This document shows, one piece after another, positions 33,304 to 42,651 of a stretch of 64,000 nt of DNA. Numbering within the stretch: the stretch's first letter is position 1; every line of letters starts with the position of its first letter. Origin of the DNA: Pimelobacter simplex. GTDB taxonomy: Bacteria > Actinomycetota > Actinomycetes > Propionibacteriales > Nocardioidaceae. The notes under the pieces are model-generated. The model saw only the letters and a list, made by a program, of their open reading frames with translations. It made no database searches and had not been told where the DNA came from. A program made the translations under genes and the position numbers. The DNA is taken from assembly GCA_016803235.1 (NCBI GenBank), contig JADCLI010000024.1:1-64000 (forward strand), read 5' to 3'.

Positions 33304-36300
33304 GTGCGCCACCTACCCACCGCGCTTGCCATCACCGCCCTGACCGCCGGACTGCTGACCGCAGGCCCACCGGCGAGCACCAGCCCCAGCCGGGACGACC
33401 GCGGCGGAGGCCTCGAGGTGTACGTCGTGGAGGCCTCACCCGGCGAGCTCGAGGCTCTCGAGGGCGTCGGCGTCGACACCCACCACGTCACCCACGAGGA
33501 CGCGGGTCAGGGCAAGGTGCGCCTCGATGCCGTGATCACCGAAGCCCAGGCCGCGCAGCTGCGCAAGGGCGGTCTCGAGGTCACGGTGAAGAAGGTCAAC
33601 GGCCGCAAGGCCTCCGAGGCGGCGCGTCTGCAGAACCTCGCCGGCTACGACGCCTACCGCTCCTACAGCGAGGACGGTGGCATCGAGGACGAGCTCCGCC
33701 AGACCGCGGCGGCGTACCCCGCGATCACCAAGCTGGTCACCCTCGGGAAGACCGTCAACGGCCAGGACATCCTCGCGCTCAAGGTCACGAAGAACGCCAA
33801 GGTCCTCAAGGACGGCAAGCGGCCCTCGGTCCTGTACGGCGGCGCACAGCACGCGCGCGAGTGGATCACCCCCGAGATGGTCCGCCGGCTGATGCACCAC
33901 TACCTCGACAGCTACGGCACCGACCCCGAGATCACGAGTCTCGTCGACACCACCGAGCTGTGGTTCCTGCCCGTCTCCAACCCCGACGGCTACGACTTCA
34001 CCTTCACCGAGGACAACCGCCTGTGGCGCAAGAACCTGCGCGACAACAACGGCGACGGCACGATCACGCCCGGGGACGGCGTCGACCCCAACCGCAACTT
34101 CGCGGTCAAGTGGGGCTGGGACAACGAGGGCTCCTCGGACGAACCGGCCAGCGAGACCTACCGCGGCACCGGCCCGGGCTCGGAGCCGGAGACCAAGGCG
34201 CTCGACGCGCTCATGAGCCGCGTCGGGTTCGAGTTCTACATCAACTACCACTCCGCGGCCGAGCTCCTCCTCTACGGCATCGGCTGGCAGGTGAGCACCC
34301 CCTCGCCCGACGACGTGATCTACGAGGCGATGGTGGGCGACGACGCCAACCCGGCGGTCCCGGGCTACGACCCGGACATCTCCGCGGAGCTGTACACCAC
34401 CAACGGCGACACGGACACCCACGCCCAGGTCGCCCACGGCACGCTCGGCTTCACGCCGGAGATGACCACCTGCGAGACCGTGTCCGACTCCATCCCCGAC
34501 GACGAGTGGGAGGCCGAGGACTGCCTGTCCGGCTTCAACTTCCCCGACGACGAGGAGCTGATCCAGGCCGAGTTCGAGAAGAACATCCCGTTCGCCCTCT
34601 CGGTGGCCAAGTCGGCCCACGACCCCGACGACCCGGTCTCGGTCGTCATGGACGACGGCACGCCGCGCACCGCGGCCGACCTGGTCTCCGACCCCTTCGC
34701 GGTGTCCCACGGCACCACCCAGCCCGTTGCGGTGACCGCGAAGAAGGCGATCAAGGACCTGCGCCTGAACTACTCCGTCAACGGCGGGCCGGCCAGGTCG
34801 GTCAAGACGTCGCTGTGGACGGGCGGCGAGCGGTACGGCGACACCCACCACGACTACTACGGCGAGTTCCGCGGCACGGTCACCGGCACCGCGTCGGGCG
34901 ACTCGGTCGAGGTCTGGTTCACCGGGTCCAAGCCCGGCAAGGGCCCGGTCAGCAGCGAGCCGTTCACCTACACGGTGGCCGACGACATCGGCGGTGACGT
35001 GCTGATCCTCGCCGCGGAGGACGTCACCGGCATCAGCCCGGCCCAGGGTGTCACCAGCGCGAAGTACGCCGACGACTACGCCGCGGCCCTGACCGCCGCC
35101 GGCCACACCTCCGACGTGTACGACGTGGACGTCAACGGCCGCGTCGCACCGCACCACCTCGGCGTGCTCTCCCACTACGACGCGATCGTCTGGGAGTCGG
35201 GCGACGACATCATCACCCGCGCCGCCGGGCAGCCCGGCGGCACGGCCGCCAAGCTGGCCCAGGACCTCGAGCTCACGGTCCGCGACTACCTCAACGAGGG
35301 CGGCAAGGCGCTGGTCACCGGCCAGTACAACCAGTTCGGTCAGGGCACCGGGCCCGCGTACTTCTACTCGCCGACGGCGCCGCCGGAGTGCACGGTCCGG
35401 GCCAACCCCTGCCTGCCGCTGGAGAACGACTTCCTGCAGTACTGGCTGGGCGCCTACAACTACGTCAGCGACGGCGGCACCGACCCCGACACGGGCAACC
35501 CGTTCCCGATCACGGGCGACGGCGGTGCGTTCGACGGCTTCACCGGCACCTTCAACGGTGGCGACAGCGCGGACAACCAGGGCCACACCGCGTCGTTGCT
35601 GACCACCTCGAGCTTCCTGCCCGAGGACGAGTTCCCGCAGTTCGCGAGCTCGGAGCCGATCGAGTGGGTCCGTCCCGGAGGCGCGCCCTTCGACCCGCAC
35701 ACCGGTGAGTGGTACATGTTCAGCCAGACGGCGGACCAGGGCTGGAAGCGGCTCAGCCGGACGGTCGACCTGACCGGCGCCACCTCGGGTGCCCTGACGT
35801 TCCAGATGTCGCACGACACCGAGGCGGACTGGGACTACGTGGTCGTCGAGGCCCGCGAGGTGGGCACCGAGAGCTGGACGACGTTGCCCGACGCCAACGG
35901 CCACACCGCCCAGGGCACCGGAGAGTCGTGCGCGGCCGGCTGGACGGCGATCCACCCGTTCGTGGCCCACTACCAGGGCGCGGACTGCTCCCCGACCGGC
36001 ACCAGCGGGACCTGGCACGCCGCGACCGGCAGCAGCGGCGGGTGGCAGGAGTGGAACGTCGACCTGACGGCGTACGCCGGCAAGCAGGTCGAGCTGTCCA
36101 TCTCCTACATCACCGACTGGGGCACCCAGGGTCTCGGCGTGTTCGTCGACGACACCCAGGTCGTCGTCGACGGCACGGTGAGCGCGGCGACGTCGTTCGA
36201 GGACGGCCTCGGCGGGTGGACCCCGTCCGCCCCGCCGGAGGGGTCGCGCGTCACCAACAACTGGGAGCGCAGCCAGACCGCCTTCCAGGAAGGTGCCGGC

Positions 36301-36408
36301 ACCACCACCGAGGACACCGTCTTCACCGGCTTCGGTGTCGAGGGCCTCACGACGGCCGAGATGCGCAACGAGTTCGTCGCGGCGGCCATGGAGCACCTGC
36401 TGGACTGA
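33304..36408 (+). CDS. Secreted M14-family zinc carboxypeptidase
   Basis: 1034 residues with a Sec signal peptide (ALAITALTAGLLTAG). The M14 domain has the zinc ligands His183 and Glu186 (GGAQHAREWITPE) and His316 (NYHSAAE), with catalytic Glu386 in GFTPEMTT. Further domains follow: a segment around ILAAEDVTGISPAQGV, and near the C-terminus a beta-sandwich region typical of large secreted peptidases (WDYVVVEAREVGTESW, then GTQGLGVFVDDTQVV). The GTG start has AGAGG 6 bases upstream. Likely used to scavenge peptides; a CRP-type site lies upstream. Confidence 0.9.
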   Translation: MRHLPTALAITALTAGLLTAGPPASTSPSRDDRGGGLEVYVVEASPGELEALEGVGVDTHHVTHEDAGQGKVRLDAVITEAQAAQLRKGGLEVTVKKVNGRKASEAARLQNLAGYDAYRSYSEDGGIEDELRQTAAAYPAITKLVTLGKTVNGQDILALKVTKNAKVLKDGKRPSVLYGGAQHAREWITPEMVRRLMHHYLDSYGTDPEITSLVDTTELWFLPVSNPDGYDFTFTEDNRLWRKNLRDNNGDGTITPGDGVDPNRNFAVKWGWDNEGSSDEPASETYRGTGPGSEPETKALDALMSRVGFEFYINYHSAAELLLYGIGWQVSTPSPDDVIYEAMVGDDANPAVPGYDPDISAELYTTNGDTDTHAQVAHGTLGFTPEMTTCETVSDSIPDDEWEAEDCLSGFNFPDDEELIQAEFEKNIPFALSVAKSAHDPDDPVSVVMDDGTPRTAADLVSDPFAVSHGTTQPVAVTAKKAIKDLRLNYSVNGGPARSVKTSLWTGGERYGDTHHDYYGEFRGTVTGTASGDSVEVWFTGSKPGKGPVSSEPFTYTVADDIGGDVLILAAEDVTGISPAQGVTSAKYADDYAAALTAAGHTSDVYDVDVNGRVAPHHLGVLSHYDAIVWESGDDIITRAAGQPGGTAAKLAQDLELTVRDYLNEGGKALVTGQYNQFGQGTGPAYFYSPTAPPECTVRANPCLPLENDFLQYWLGAYNYVSDGGTDPDTGNPFPITGDGGAFDGFTGTFNGGDSADNQGHTASLLTTSSFLPEDEFPQFASSEPIEWVRPGGAPFDPHTGEWYMFSQTADQGWKRLSRTVDLTGATSGALTFQMSHDTEADWDYVVVEAREVGTESWTTLPDANGHTAQGTGESCAAGWTAIHPFVAHYQGADCSPTGTSGTWHAATGSSGGWQEWNVDLTAYAGKQVELSISYITDWGTQGLGVFVDDTQVVVDGTVSAATSFEDGLGGWTPSAPPEGSRVTNNWERSQTAFQEGAGTTTEDTVFTGFGVEGLTTAEMRNEFVAAAMEHLLD

Positions 36409-36431
36409 CCGCTCCACGAACGCCGACGCAG

Positions 36432-36460
36432 CAGGCCCCCGGCACCACGCCGGGGGCCTG
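36432..36460. terminator. Intrinsic-type terminator after the M14 gene
   Basis: CAGGCCCCCGGC-accac-GCCGGGGGCCTG is a perfect 12-bp stem with a 5-base loop. It lies between the convergent M14 and LysR genes, so it can serve both strands. It is not followed by a T run, common in high-GC actinobacteria. Confidence 0.75.
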
Positions 36461-36481
36461 GTGCGCGGCAGCGGCTGAACG

Positions 36482-37399
36482 TCAGCGACGCGCCGCCCAG
36501 GCGACCAGCTCGCGCGCCGGCCCCTCCGGCGGGTGCGGCCCGCCCTTCCACACCGCGTGCAGGCGGCGGGTGAGGTCGAGCCCGGTGACGGTGATCCGGA
36601 CCAGCCGGCCGGTGGCGAGGTCGTCACGCACGGCATGGGCGCCGACCGCGGCCGGACCGGCTCCCGCGGCGACGGCGGCCCGGACGGCCGCCGTGCTCGA
36701 GAGCTCGAGGACGGGCGTCGCGCGCGGCAGGTCGGCGAGCGCACGCTCCAGCACGGTCCGGGTCCCCGATCCCGCCTCGCGGACGACGAGCGGCGTGGCC
36801 GCGAGCGTCTCGGCGCTCACCCGCCGGCGGGAGCGCAGCGACCACGGGTGCTGCGGGCCCACGACGACGAGCAGCTCGTCGGTGCCGACCAGGCGGCGGC
36901 GCAGGCCGCACGGCGCCTCGGGACCCTCGACGAAGCCCAGCGCCACGTCCCCCGACTCCACCAGCTCGGCCACCCGCGCACTGTTGGTCGCGGTCATCCG
37001 CACCTCGGTCGGCTGCTGCCCGCGCTGCACCTGGTGGGTGCGCAAACCGACCAACCAGCCGGGCAGCAGGTGCTCGGCGATGGTCAGGCTGGCAGCGATG
37101 TCGAGGTGGCCGCGCCGGTCGGCACGCAGGGCGGCGATGCCGGCGTCCAGCTCCTGGGCGGCGTCGAGCACCCGGTCGGCCCACTGCACCACCAGCTCGC
37201 CCGTCGGGGTCAGCTCCGAGCCGCGCTTGCTGCGCGCGACGAGCGGCTCCCCGACCAGCGCCTCCATGGTCCGTACCCGCGACGACGCGGCCTGCTGGGT
37301 GATGCCCAGCTCGGACGCGGCAGCCCCCAGCGATCCGGTCCGGGAGACGACGACGAGCAGCTCCAGCGCTCGCAGGTCGGGGACGTGGGGGCCGATCAT
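36482..37399 (-). CDS. LysR-family regulator
   Basis: 305 residues with an N-terminal LysR helix-turn-helix (SRTGSLGAAASELGITQQAAS) and a PBP2-type effector domain (HLDIAASLTIAEHLLPGW, later ELSSTAAVRAAVAAGAGPAAV); CysB/CysL-like in general form. The ATG at 37399 was chosen over an upstream in-frame start: TATCTT ends 7 bases before it and there is no ribosome binding site, which fits a leaderless mRNA. It is divergent from fprA, its most likely target. Confidence 0.87.
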   Translation of the reverse strand: MIGPHVPDLRALELLVVVSRTGSLGAAASELGITQQAASSRVRTMEALVGEPLVARSKRGSELTPTGELVVQWADRVLDAAQELDAGIAALRADRRGHLDIAASLTIAEHLLPGWLVGLRTHQVQRGQQPTEVRMTATNSARVAELVESGDVALGFVEGPEAPCGLRRRLVGTDELLVVVGPQHPWSLRSRRRVSAETLAATPLVVREAGSGTRTVLERALADLPRATPVLELSSTAAVRAAVAAGAGPAAVGAHAVRDDLATGRLVRITVTGLDLTRRLHAVWKGGPHPPEGPARELVAWAARR

Positions 37400-37401
37400 G
37401 G

Positions 37402-37420
37402 TCACAAAGATACCTTGTGA
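37402..37420. promoter_or_regulatory. Palindromic operator over the LysR gene's -10 box
   Basis: TCACAA-agatacc-TTGTGA is a perfect 6-bp inverted repeat, 19 bases overall, 2 bases upstream of the LysR ATG. On the reverse strand the -10 box TATCTT (37407-37412) lies inside it. Binding would block the LysR promoter, the classic negative autoregulation, and could influence fprA 57 bases away. Confidence 0.55.
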
Positions 37421-37476
37421 GCACCCAACCACAACCTCGTTCTGTGAGCGGCCGCCGGTCGTACAGGATCGTCAGC

Positions 37477-38811
37477 ATGACTCTCCGTGTAGCGATCGTG
37501 GGCGGCGGCCCCGCCGGCATCTACGCCGCCGACATCCTCACCAAGTCCGACGCCGACGTGTCGGTCGACATCCTCGAGCGGCTCCCCGCGCCCTTCGGCC
37601 TGGTTCGCTACGGCGTCGCGCCGGACCACCCGCGGATCAAGGAGATCATCAAGGCCCTGCAGCGGGTGATCGCCAAGCCGGAGGTGCGCTTCCTGGGCAA
37701 CGTGGAGTACGGCGTCGACGTGAAGCTCGAGGACCTGCGCGAGTTCTACGACGCGGTGGTCGTCTCGACCGGCGCGATGGCCGACCGCGACCTCGGCATC
37801 CCCGGCGAGGAGCACTCGTTCGGCGCCGCCGACTTCGTGTCCTGGTACGACGCCCACCCGGACGTGCCCCAGACCTGGCCGCTGGACGCGACCAGCGTCG
37901 CCGTCCTCGGCGTCGGCAACGTCGCGCTCGACGTCGCCCGGGTGCTGGCCAAGACCGGCGACGAGATGCTGGTCACCGACATCCCGCCCCACGTCCATGC
38001 CGGCCTGAAGGCGAAGACGATCACCGACGTGCACGTGTTCGCGCGCCGCGGTCCGGCGTACGCGAAGTTCTCGCCGCTGGAGCTGCGCGAGCTCAACCAC
38101 TCGCCCAACGTCGAGGTGATCGTGCACCCCGAGGGCTTCGACGTGGACGAGCACGGCATGGCCCACATCGCCGAGCACAAGTCGCAGAAGATGGTGCTCA
38201 ACACCCTCACCAGCTGGGTCGGCGCCGACCCCGTCGGCAAGCCGCACCGGATCCACCTGCACTTCGCCGAGGCGCCGACGGAGATCCTCACCGACGCCGA
38301 CGGCAACGTCACCACGCTGCGCACCGAGCGCACCCACTCCCCCCACGCCGACGGCAACGTCGAGGGCACCGGCGAGGTCACCGACTGGGACGTCCAGCAG
38401 GTCTACCGCGCGATCGGCTACCGCAGCACGGCGCTGCCCGGACTGCCCTTCGACGACCGCGCCGCCGTGATCCCGAACGACGGCGGGCGGGTCCTCGACC
38501 TCGACGGCACTCCCGTCCCCGGCACCTACGTGACCGGCTGGATCAAGCGCGGCCCGGTCGGCCTGATCGGCCACACGAAGAGCGACGCGGCCGAGACGGT
38601 CGGCCACCTGCTCGCCGAGACGCGGCAGACGGCGACCGCGCGTCGTACCGAGGACGTCGACGCCTACCTCGCCGAGCGCGGTGTCGACGTCGTCACCCAC
38701 ACCTCGTGGGAGCGGCTCGACGCGCACGAGGTCGCCTTGGGCGAGGCCGAGGGCCGGGCCCGGGTGAAGGTCGCGACCCGCGAGGAGATGCTGGCCGCCG
38801 GCCGGGGCTGA
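37477..38811 (+). CDS. fprA: Ferredoxin-NADP reductase, adrenodoxin-reductase type
   Basis: 444-residue flavoprotein related to mycobacterial FprA: FAD motif VAIVGGGPAGIYAA at the N-terminus, then RYGVAPDHPRIKEI, the NADP motif VLGVGNVALDVARV, and the C-terminal GWIKRGPVGLIGHTKSDA. It transfers electrons between NADPH and ferredoxins, often for P450s or iron-sulfur assembly. The ATG at 37477 has AGGA 8 bases upstream and begins the FAD domain directly. No P450 or ferredoxin gene is next to it. Confidence 0.92.
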   Translation: MTLRVAIVGGGPAGIYAADILTKSDADVSVDILERLPAPFGLVRYGVAPDHPRIKEIIKALQRVIAKPEVRFLGNVEYGVDVKLEDLREFYDAVVVSTGAMADRDLGIPGEEHSFGAADFVSWYDAHPDVPQTWPLDATSVAVLGVGNVALDVARVLAKTGDEMLVTDIPPHVHAGLKAKTITDVHVFARRGPAYAKFSPLELRELNHSPNVEVIVHPEGFDVDEHGMAHIAEHKSQKMVLNTLTSWVGADPVGKPHRIHLHFAEAPTEILTDADGNVTTLRTERTHSPHADGNVEGTGEVTDWDVQQVYRAIGYRSTALPGLPFDDRAAVIPNDGGRVLDLDGTPVPGTYVTGWIKRGPVGLIGHTKSDAAETVGHLLAETRQTATARRTEDVDAYLAERGVDVVTHTSWERLDAHEVALGEAEGRARVKVATREEMLAAGRG

Positions 38812-38874
38812 CTGACACCCAGTCCTGGGCGGGGCCACAGCCGCCGCACAGGGATCGTCCGCAGCATCGGGGGC

Positions 38875-39996
38875 ATGACCCGCCACCCCTTCGCCCTCGG
38901 CACCGCGGCCCTGCTGCTCGTCGCCACCGGCGCCGGCAGCGCCGCCGTCGCCGCCCGCCTGCTGGAGGACGACCCCGTGCCCGCGCCGGGCGCCACGTCG
39001 ACCGAGGCCCCGCAGGCCCCGACGGCCCCGATGGCGCCGGGCCCGCCGAACCTCCGCCGGCAGTCGTACGTCCCCGAGCCCACGGCGCCGGACGCGAGCG
39101 ACGCGACCGACGAGCAGTCGGTCGGCATCGTCCAGATCTCCTCGACACTGACCGCCGGCTCCGGAGCGGGCACCGGGCTGGTCCTCGACGCGGACGGCAC
39201 GGTCGTGACCAACCACCACGTCGTCGAGGGCGCGACCGCGATCGAGGTCACCATGGTGAGCACCGGGGACACCTACACCGCGCGGTACGTCGGCGGGAAC
39301 GCCGCCACCGACGTGGCCGTGCTGCAGCTGGAGGACGCGAGCGGCCTGACTCCGGTCGCGCTCTCCGACGAGCCCGCCGAGGTCGGCGACGAGATCACGG
39401 CCGTCGGCGACGCGGGCGGCGACGGCGGCGCCCTGACCGCCTCGCCGGGCACCGTCGCCGCGCTGCACGACGACATCACCGTCGAGAGCACCGACGGCTC
39501 CGCCGGCGGCACCGCCCTGACCGACCTGATCCGGATGGACGCCCATGTCGTCCCCGGTGACTCGGGCGGCGCCGTCCTCGACGCGGACGGCGAGGTGGTC
39601 GGCATGAACGTCGCTGCGTCCAGGGGCACCCGCGACGTCACCGGGTACGCGATCCCCATCGCCACCGTGAGGCAGGTCGTCGCCCAGGTCGAGGCAGGCG
39701 ACACCAGCGACGGCGTCGAGCTCGGGTACGACGGCTACCTCGGCGTCGCTCTCGCCTCCTCGTCCTCCGCTCCTCGCGTCGCCGACGTCACCGAGGACAG
39801 CGCCGCCGCCTCCGCCGGGATCCGGGCGGGCGACACGATCACCCGGGTCGACGGCACCGCCGTCACCTCGACCGACGAGCTGCGCGCCGCGATCAGCGCC
39901 CATGACGCCGGCGACCGGGTCACCGTCACCTGGACCACGGCGGCCGGCGCGACCGAGTCCGCGACGGTCACCCTGGGCACGGCACCGGTGTCCTGA
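38875..39996 (+). CDS. HtrA-like secreted serine protease with PDZ domain
   Basis: 373 residues. An N-terminal signal or anchor (LGTAALLLVATGAGSAAVA) is followed by a Pro/Ala-rich linker. The trypsin-like domain has the triad His in TNHHVVEG, Asp in ATDVAVLQ and Ser in VPGDSGGAV. A C-terminal PDZ domain follows (GYLGVALASSSSAP, SAGIRAGDTITRVDG). It probably acts in extracytoplasmic protein quality control. It starts 63 bases after fprA. Confidence 0.9.
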   Translation: MTRHPFALGTAALLLVATGAGSAAVAARLLEDDPVPAPGATSTEAPQAPTAPMAPGPPNLRRQSYVPEPTAPDASDATDEQSVGIVQISSTLTAGSGAGTGLVLDADGTVVTNHHVVEGATAIEVTMVSTGDTYTARYVGGNAATDVAVLQLEDASGLTPVALSDEPAEVGDEITAVGDAGGDGGALTASPGTVAALHDDITVESTDGSAGGTALTDLIRMDAHVVPGDSGGAVLDADGEVVGMNVAASRGTRDVTGYAIPIATVRQVVAQVEAGDTSDGVELGYDGYLGVALASSSSAPRVADVTEDSAAASAGIRAGDTITRVDGTAVTSTDELRAAISAHDAGDRVTVTWTTAAGATESATVTLGTAPVS

Positions 39997-40012
39997 TCGG
40001 CCGGCCGGCCCG

Positions 40013-41143
40013 TCAGGCCGGGTCCACGTGCCAGGCGTCGTAGGCGTAGACCCAGTCGGCGTCGGCCGACGACTTCAACCAGGTGTTGCCGCGTGAACCG
40101 ACCTGGATCCGGCTGGTCCGCGGCAGGCGGGCGGTCTCGTAGGTCTTCAACGCCTGGCCGACGTCTCCCCCGCTCCCGGCGATCGTCCGGGTCAGCACCA
40201 CCGCGTCCTCGATGGACATCGCGGCGCCCTGCGCCATGAACGGCATCATCGGGTGCGCGGCGTCGCCCAGCAGGGTGGCCCGACCGACGGACCACTGCGG
40301 GAGCGGGTCGCGGACGTAGAGCGCCGACTTGAGCACCGAGTCGCAGGCGTCGAGGAGCGCCCGCGCCTCGGGGTGGAACCGCTCGTACATCGCACGCAGC
40401 TCGACCACGTCGCCGGGGGTGGTCCAGGACTCCTCGGTCCACGACTCCTGCGGGGTGGTGGCGAAGATGAAGGTGTCCCGCCCGCGGTTGAGGGGGAACG
40501 TGACGATCTGGGTCTCCGGGTCCGGCCCCCACCACTTGGTGAACGCGTCGAGGTTGGGGACGTCGAGCCGGTCGGAGGGCACCACTGCGCGGAAGGCCAC
40601 GACGCCGGTGAACTCCGGGCTCTCCTTGCCGAACAGGGCCGACCGCACGCTGGAGTGGATGCCGTCGGCGCCGACCACGACGTCGACCTCGGCGCTCGCA
40701 CCGCCGTCGAAGCCCAGCCGCACCGGGCCCTCGGGGTCCTGCTCGAGCGAGGTGAGCCGGTGCCCGAGGCGGATGACCTCGGACGGCAGCTCTCGCTCCA
40801 GCGCCGAGAGCAGGTCGGCGCGGTGGATGGTGAGCTGCGGGGCGTCGTACTTCCGCTCGGCGGCGTCGCCCATCTCCAGCCGCGAGGTCTCCTCCCCCGT
40901 GTCCCAGGTCCGGCTGATCCGGTACGTCGGCCGCGCGGCCGTGTCCCGCACCGCCGCGCCGACGCCGCCACCGAGCCCGTCGAGCGCCCGGACCGCGTTG
41001 GGAGTCAGGTTGATGTCCGCCCCCACCCGGCCGAACTCGGGCGCCTGCTCGAAGACGGTGACCGCGATCCCCTGCGCGCGGAGCCCGATGGCGGCGGCCA
41101 GGCCACCGATCCCGCCTCCGACGATGCCGACGTGCATGCTCAT
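40013..41143 (-). CDS. FAD-dependent aromatic-ring hydroxylase (NicC/salicylate-hydroxylase-like)
   Basis: 376 residues, group A flavin monooxygenase: GGGIGGLAAAIGL at the N-terminus, GADGIHSSVRSA in the middle and LLGDAAHPMMPFMAQGAAM for FAD. The C-terminal NTWLKSSADADWVYAYDAW resembles 6-hydroxynicotinate 3-monooxygenase (NicC) and related decarboxylating hydroxylases. Last gene of the dioxygenase operon. A role making the ring-cleavage substrate (a catechol-like diol) fits the operon; the substrate is unknown. An in-frame ATG at 41137 is an alternative start. Confidence 0.85.
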   Translation of the reverse strand: MSMHVGIVGGGIGGLAAAIGLRAQGIAVTVFEQAPEFGRVGADINLTPNAVRALDGLGGGVGAAVRDTAARPTYRISRTWDTGEETSRLEMGDAAERKYDAPQLTIHRADLLSALERELPSEVIRLGHRLTSLEQDPEGPVRLGFDGGASAEVDVVVGADGIHSSVRSALFGKESPEFTGVVAFRAVVPSDRLDVPNLDAFTKWWGPDPETQIVTFPLNRGRDTFIFATTPQESWTEESWTTPGDVVELRAMYERFHPEARALLDACDSVLKSALYVRDPLPQWSVGRATLLGDAAHPMMPFMAQGAAMSIEDAVVLTRTIAGSGGDVGQALKTYETARLPRTSRIQVGSRGNTWLKSSADADWVYAYDAWHVDPA

Positions 41144-41172
41144 GTCGCTGCCCTGCCCTTCCGTAGAACTCG

Positions 41173-42651
41173 TCAGTCCGCCCAGGCGATCGGCCCGGAC
41201 GTCCCCAGATAGATGCTCTTCTGCCGCTGGTACGCGCGGATCGCGTCCAGGCCCTTCTCACGGGTGGATCCGCTGTCCTTGACGCCGCCGAACGGCGTGG
41301 CGATCGACAGCTGCTTGTAGGTGTTGACCCAGACCGTCCCGGCGTCGATCGCCCTGGCGATGCGCCAGGCACGCGCGAAGTCGCGGGTCCAGATCCCGCA
41401 CGCCAGCCCGTAGGTCGTGTCATTGGCGGCCGCGACCAGCTCGTCCTCGTCGCGCCAGCGCAGCGCCACGAGCACGGGTCCGAAGATCTCCTCCCGCACG
41501 ATCGGGGCGTCGGCGGGGAGCCCGTCGATCACGGTCGGGCGCAGGTAGCTGCCGGCCGCCAGCGCGGGGTCGGAGGGCCGTGCCCCGCCGGCGCGCAGGG
41601 TGCCGCCTGCAGCGAGGCCGTCGGCGATGAAGCGCTCGACGGAGGCGCGGTGCGAGTGCGTGATGAGCGGCCCGAGCTGGGTGCCCTCCGACCGGGGGTG
41701 CCCGACCCGCAGCGCGTCGGCGCGCTCTGCGATGCGGGCCACCACCTCGTCGTACACGCTGTCGTGGACGAACAGACGCGAGCCGGCGATGCACGACTGC
41801 CCCTGGGAGCTGAAGATGCCGTAGAGGATGCCGTTGACCGCGACGTCGAGGTCGGCGTCGGGGAGCACGATCGTCGGCGACTTCCCACCCAGCTCGAGCG
41901 AGGTCGTCTTGAGCAGTCGGGCGGCCGTGGCGGCCAGCTCACGCCCCGTGTCGGTCCCGCCGGTGAAGGACAGGTGGCCGATGCCGGGGTGCTCGACGAT
42001 CGCCTGGCCGACCGTCCGGCCGGGGCCGGGCAGCACGCTGACCAGGCCCTCGGGGACACCGGCCTCGAGCAGCAGGGCGCCGAGCTCGAGCGCGAGCAGC
42101 GGCGTCCAGGCCGCGGGCTTGAGGACGACGGCGTTCCCCGCGGCCAGCGCGGGGGCGACCTTCTGGGCGTCCGAGGCGATCGGGCTGTTCCAGGGGGTGA
42201 TCGCGCCGACCGCGCCGATCGGCTCGTGCACCGAGAAGCTCAGGTAGTCACCCCGCGACGGCGGGATCGCCCCCTCCCGGGTCTCGAGCAGCGCAGCGAC
42301 GTAGCGGAAGGTCCCCGCGGCGCTGGCCACCAGTGCACGGGTCTCGGCGAGGGGCTTGCCGTTGTCACGACTCTGGAGAAGGGCGAGCTCCTCGCTGCGC
42401 GCCTCGACCAGGTCCGCGGTCCGGGCGAGGTACCGGGCACGTTGGTGCGGCAGCATCGTGCGCCATGCGGTGGCCGAGCGGGCAGCCTCGCCGCGCCGTA
42501 CGGCCACGTCGACGTCGGCCGGTACGGCGCCGGCCAGCGTCGCGACGGTGCTGCCGTCGGCCGGGTCGGTCGCGACGATCTCGTCGCCTGCTCCCTCGAC
42601 CCACTCGCCGGCGAGGAGGATCCGCCCCTCGGGGGCGAGACGGTCGCTCAT
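41173..42651 (-). CDS. Aldehyde dehydrogenase
   Basis: 492-residue NAD(P)-dependent aldehyde dehydrogenase with the Rossmann region GAITPWNSPIASDAQKVAP, the general base in LELGGKSPT and the catalytic cysteine in GQSCIAGSR. It is intact and of normal length. The ATG overlaps the stop of the ThDP-enzyme gene (ATGA), so its aldehyde may be that enzyme's product. By family it lies near betaine/hydroxymuconic-semialdehyde dehydrogenases, but specificity cannot be assigned. Confidence 0.92.
   Translation of the reverse strand: MSDRLAPEGRILLAGEWVEGAGDEIVATDPADGSTVATLAGAVPADVDVAVRRGEAARSATAWRTMLPHQRARYLARTADLVEARSEELALLQSRDNGKPLAETRALVASAAGTFRYVAALLETREGAIPPSRGDYLSFSVHEPIGAVGAITPWNSPIASDAQKVAPALAAGNAVVLKPAAWTPLLALELGALLLEAGVPEGLVSVLPGPGRTVGQAIVEHPGIGHLSFTGGTDTGRELAATAARLLKTTSLELGGKSPTIVLPDADLDVAVNGILYGIFSSQGQSCIAGSRLFVHDSVYDEVVARIAERADALRVGHPRSEGTQLGPLITHSHRASVERFIADGLAAGGTLRAGGARPSDPALAAGSYLRPTVIDGLPADAPIVREEIFGPVLVALRWRDEDELVAAANDTTYGLACGIWTRDFARAWRIARAIDAGTVWVNTYKQLSIATPFGGVKDSGSTREKGLDAIRAYQRQKSIYLGTSGPIAWAD

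Noticed and set aside
33436..36744. Open frame of over 1000 codons on the minus strand
   Set aside because: Antisense shadow of the secreted M14 carboxypeptidase, which has a signal peptide, zinc motifs and a good start.
37402..37420. TCACAA...TTGTGA read as a CRP site
   Set aside because: The half-sites are in the opposite order (TCACA first), and the spacing does not fit TGTGA-N6-TCACA; a LysR-type operator fits better.
35709..39560. Long plus-strand frame crossing LysR and fprA
   Set aside because: It runs through the M14 tail, the antisense of LysR and the wrong frame of fprA; composition is Arg/Ala-rich with no motif.
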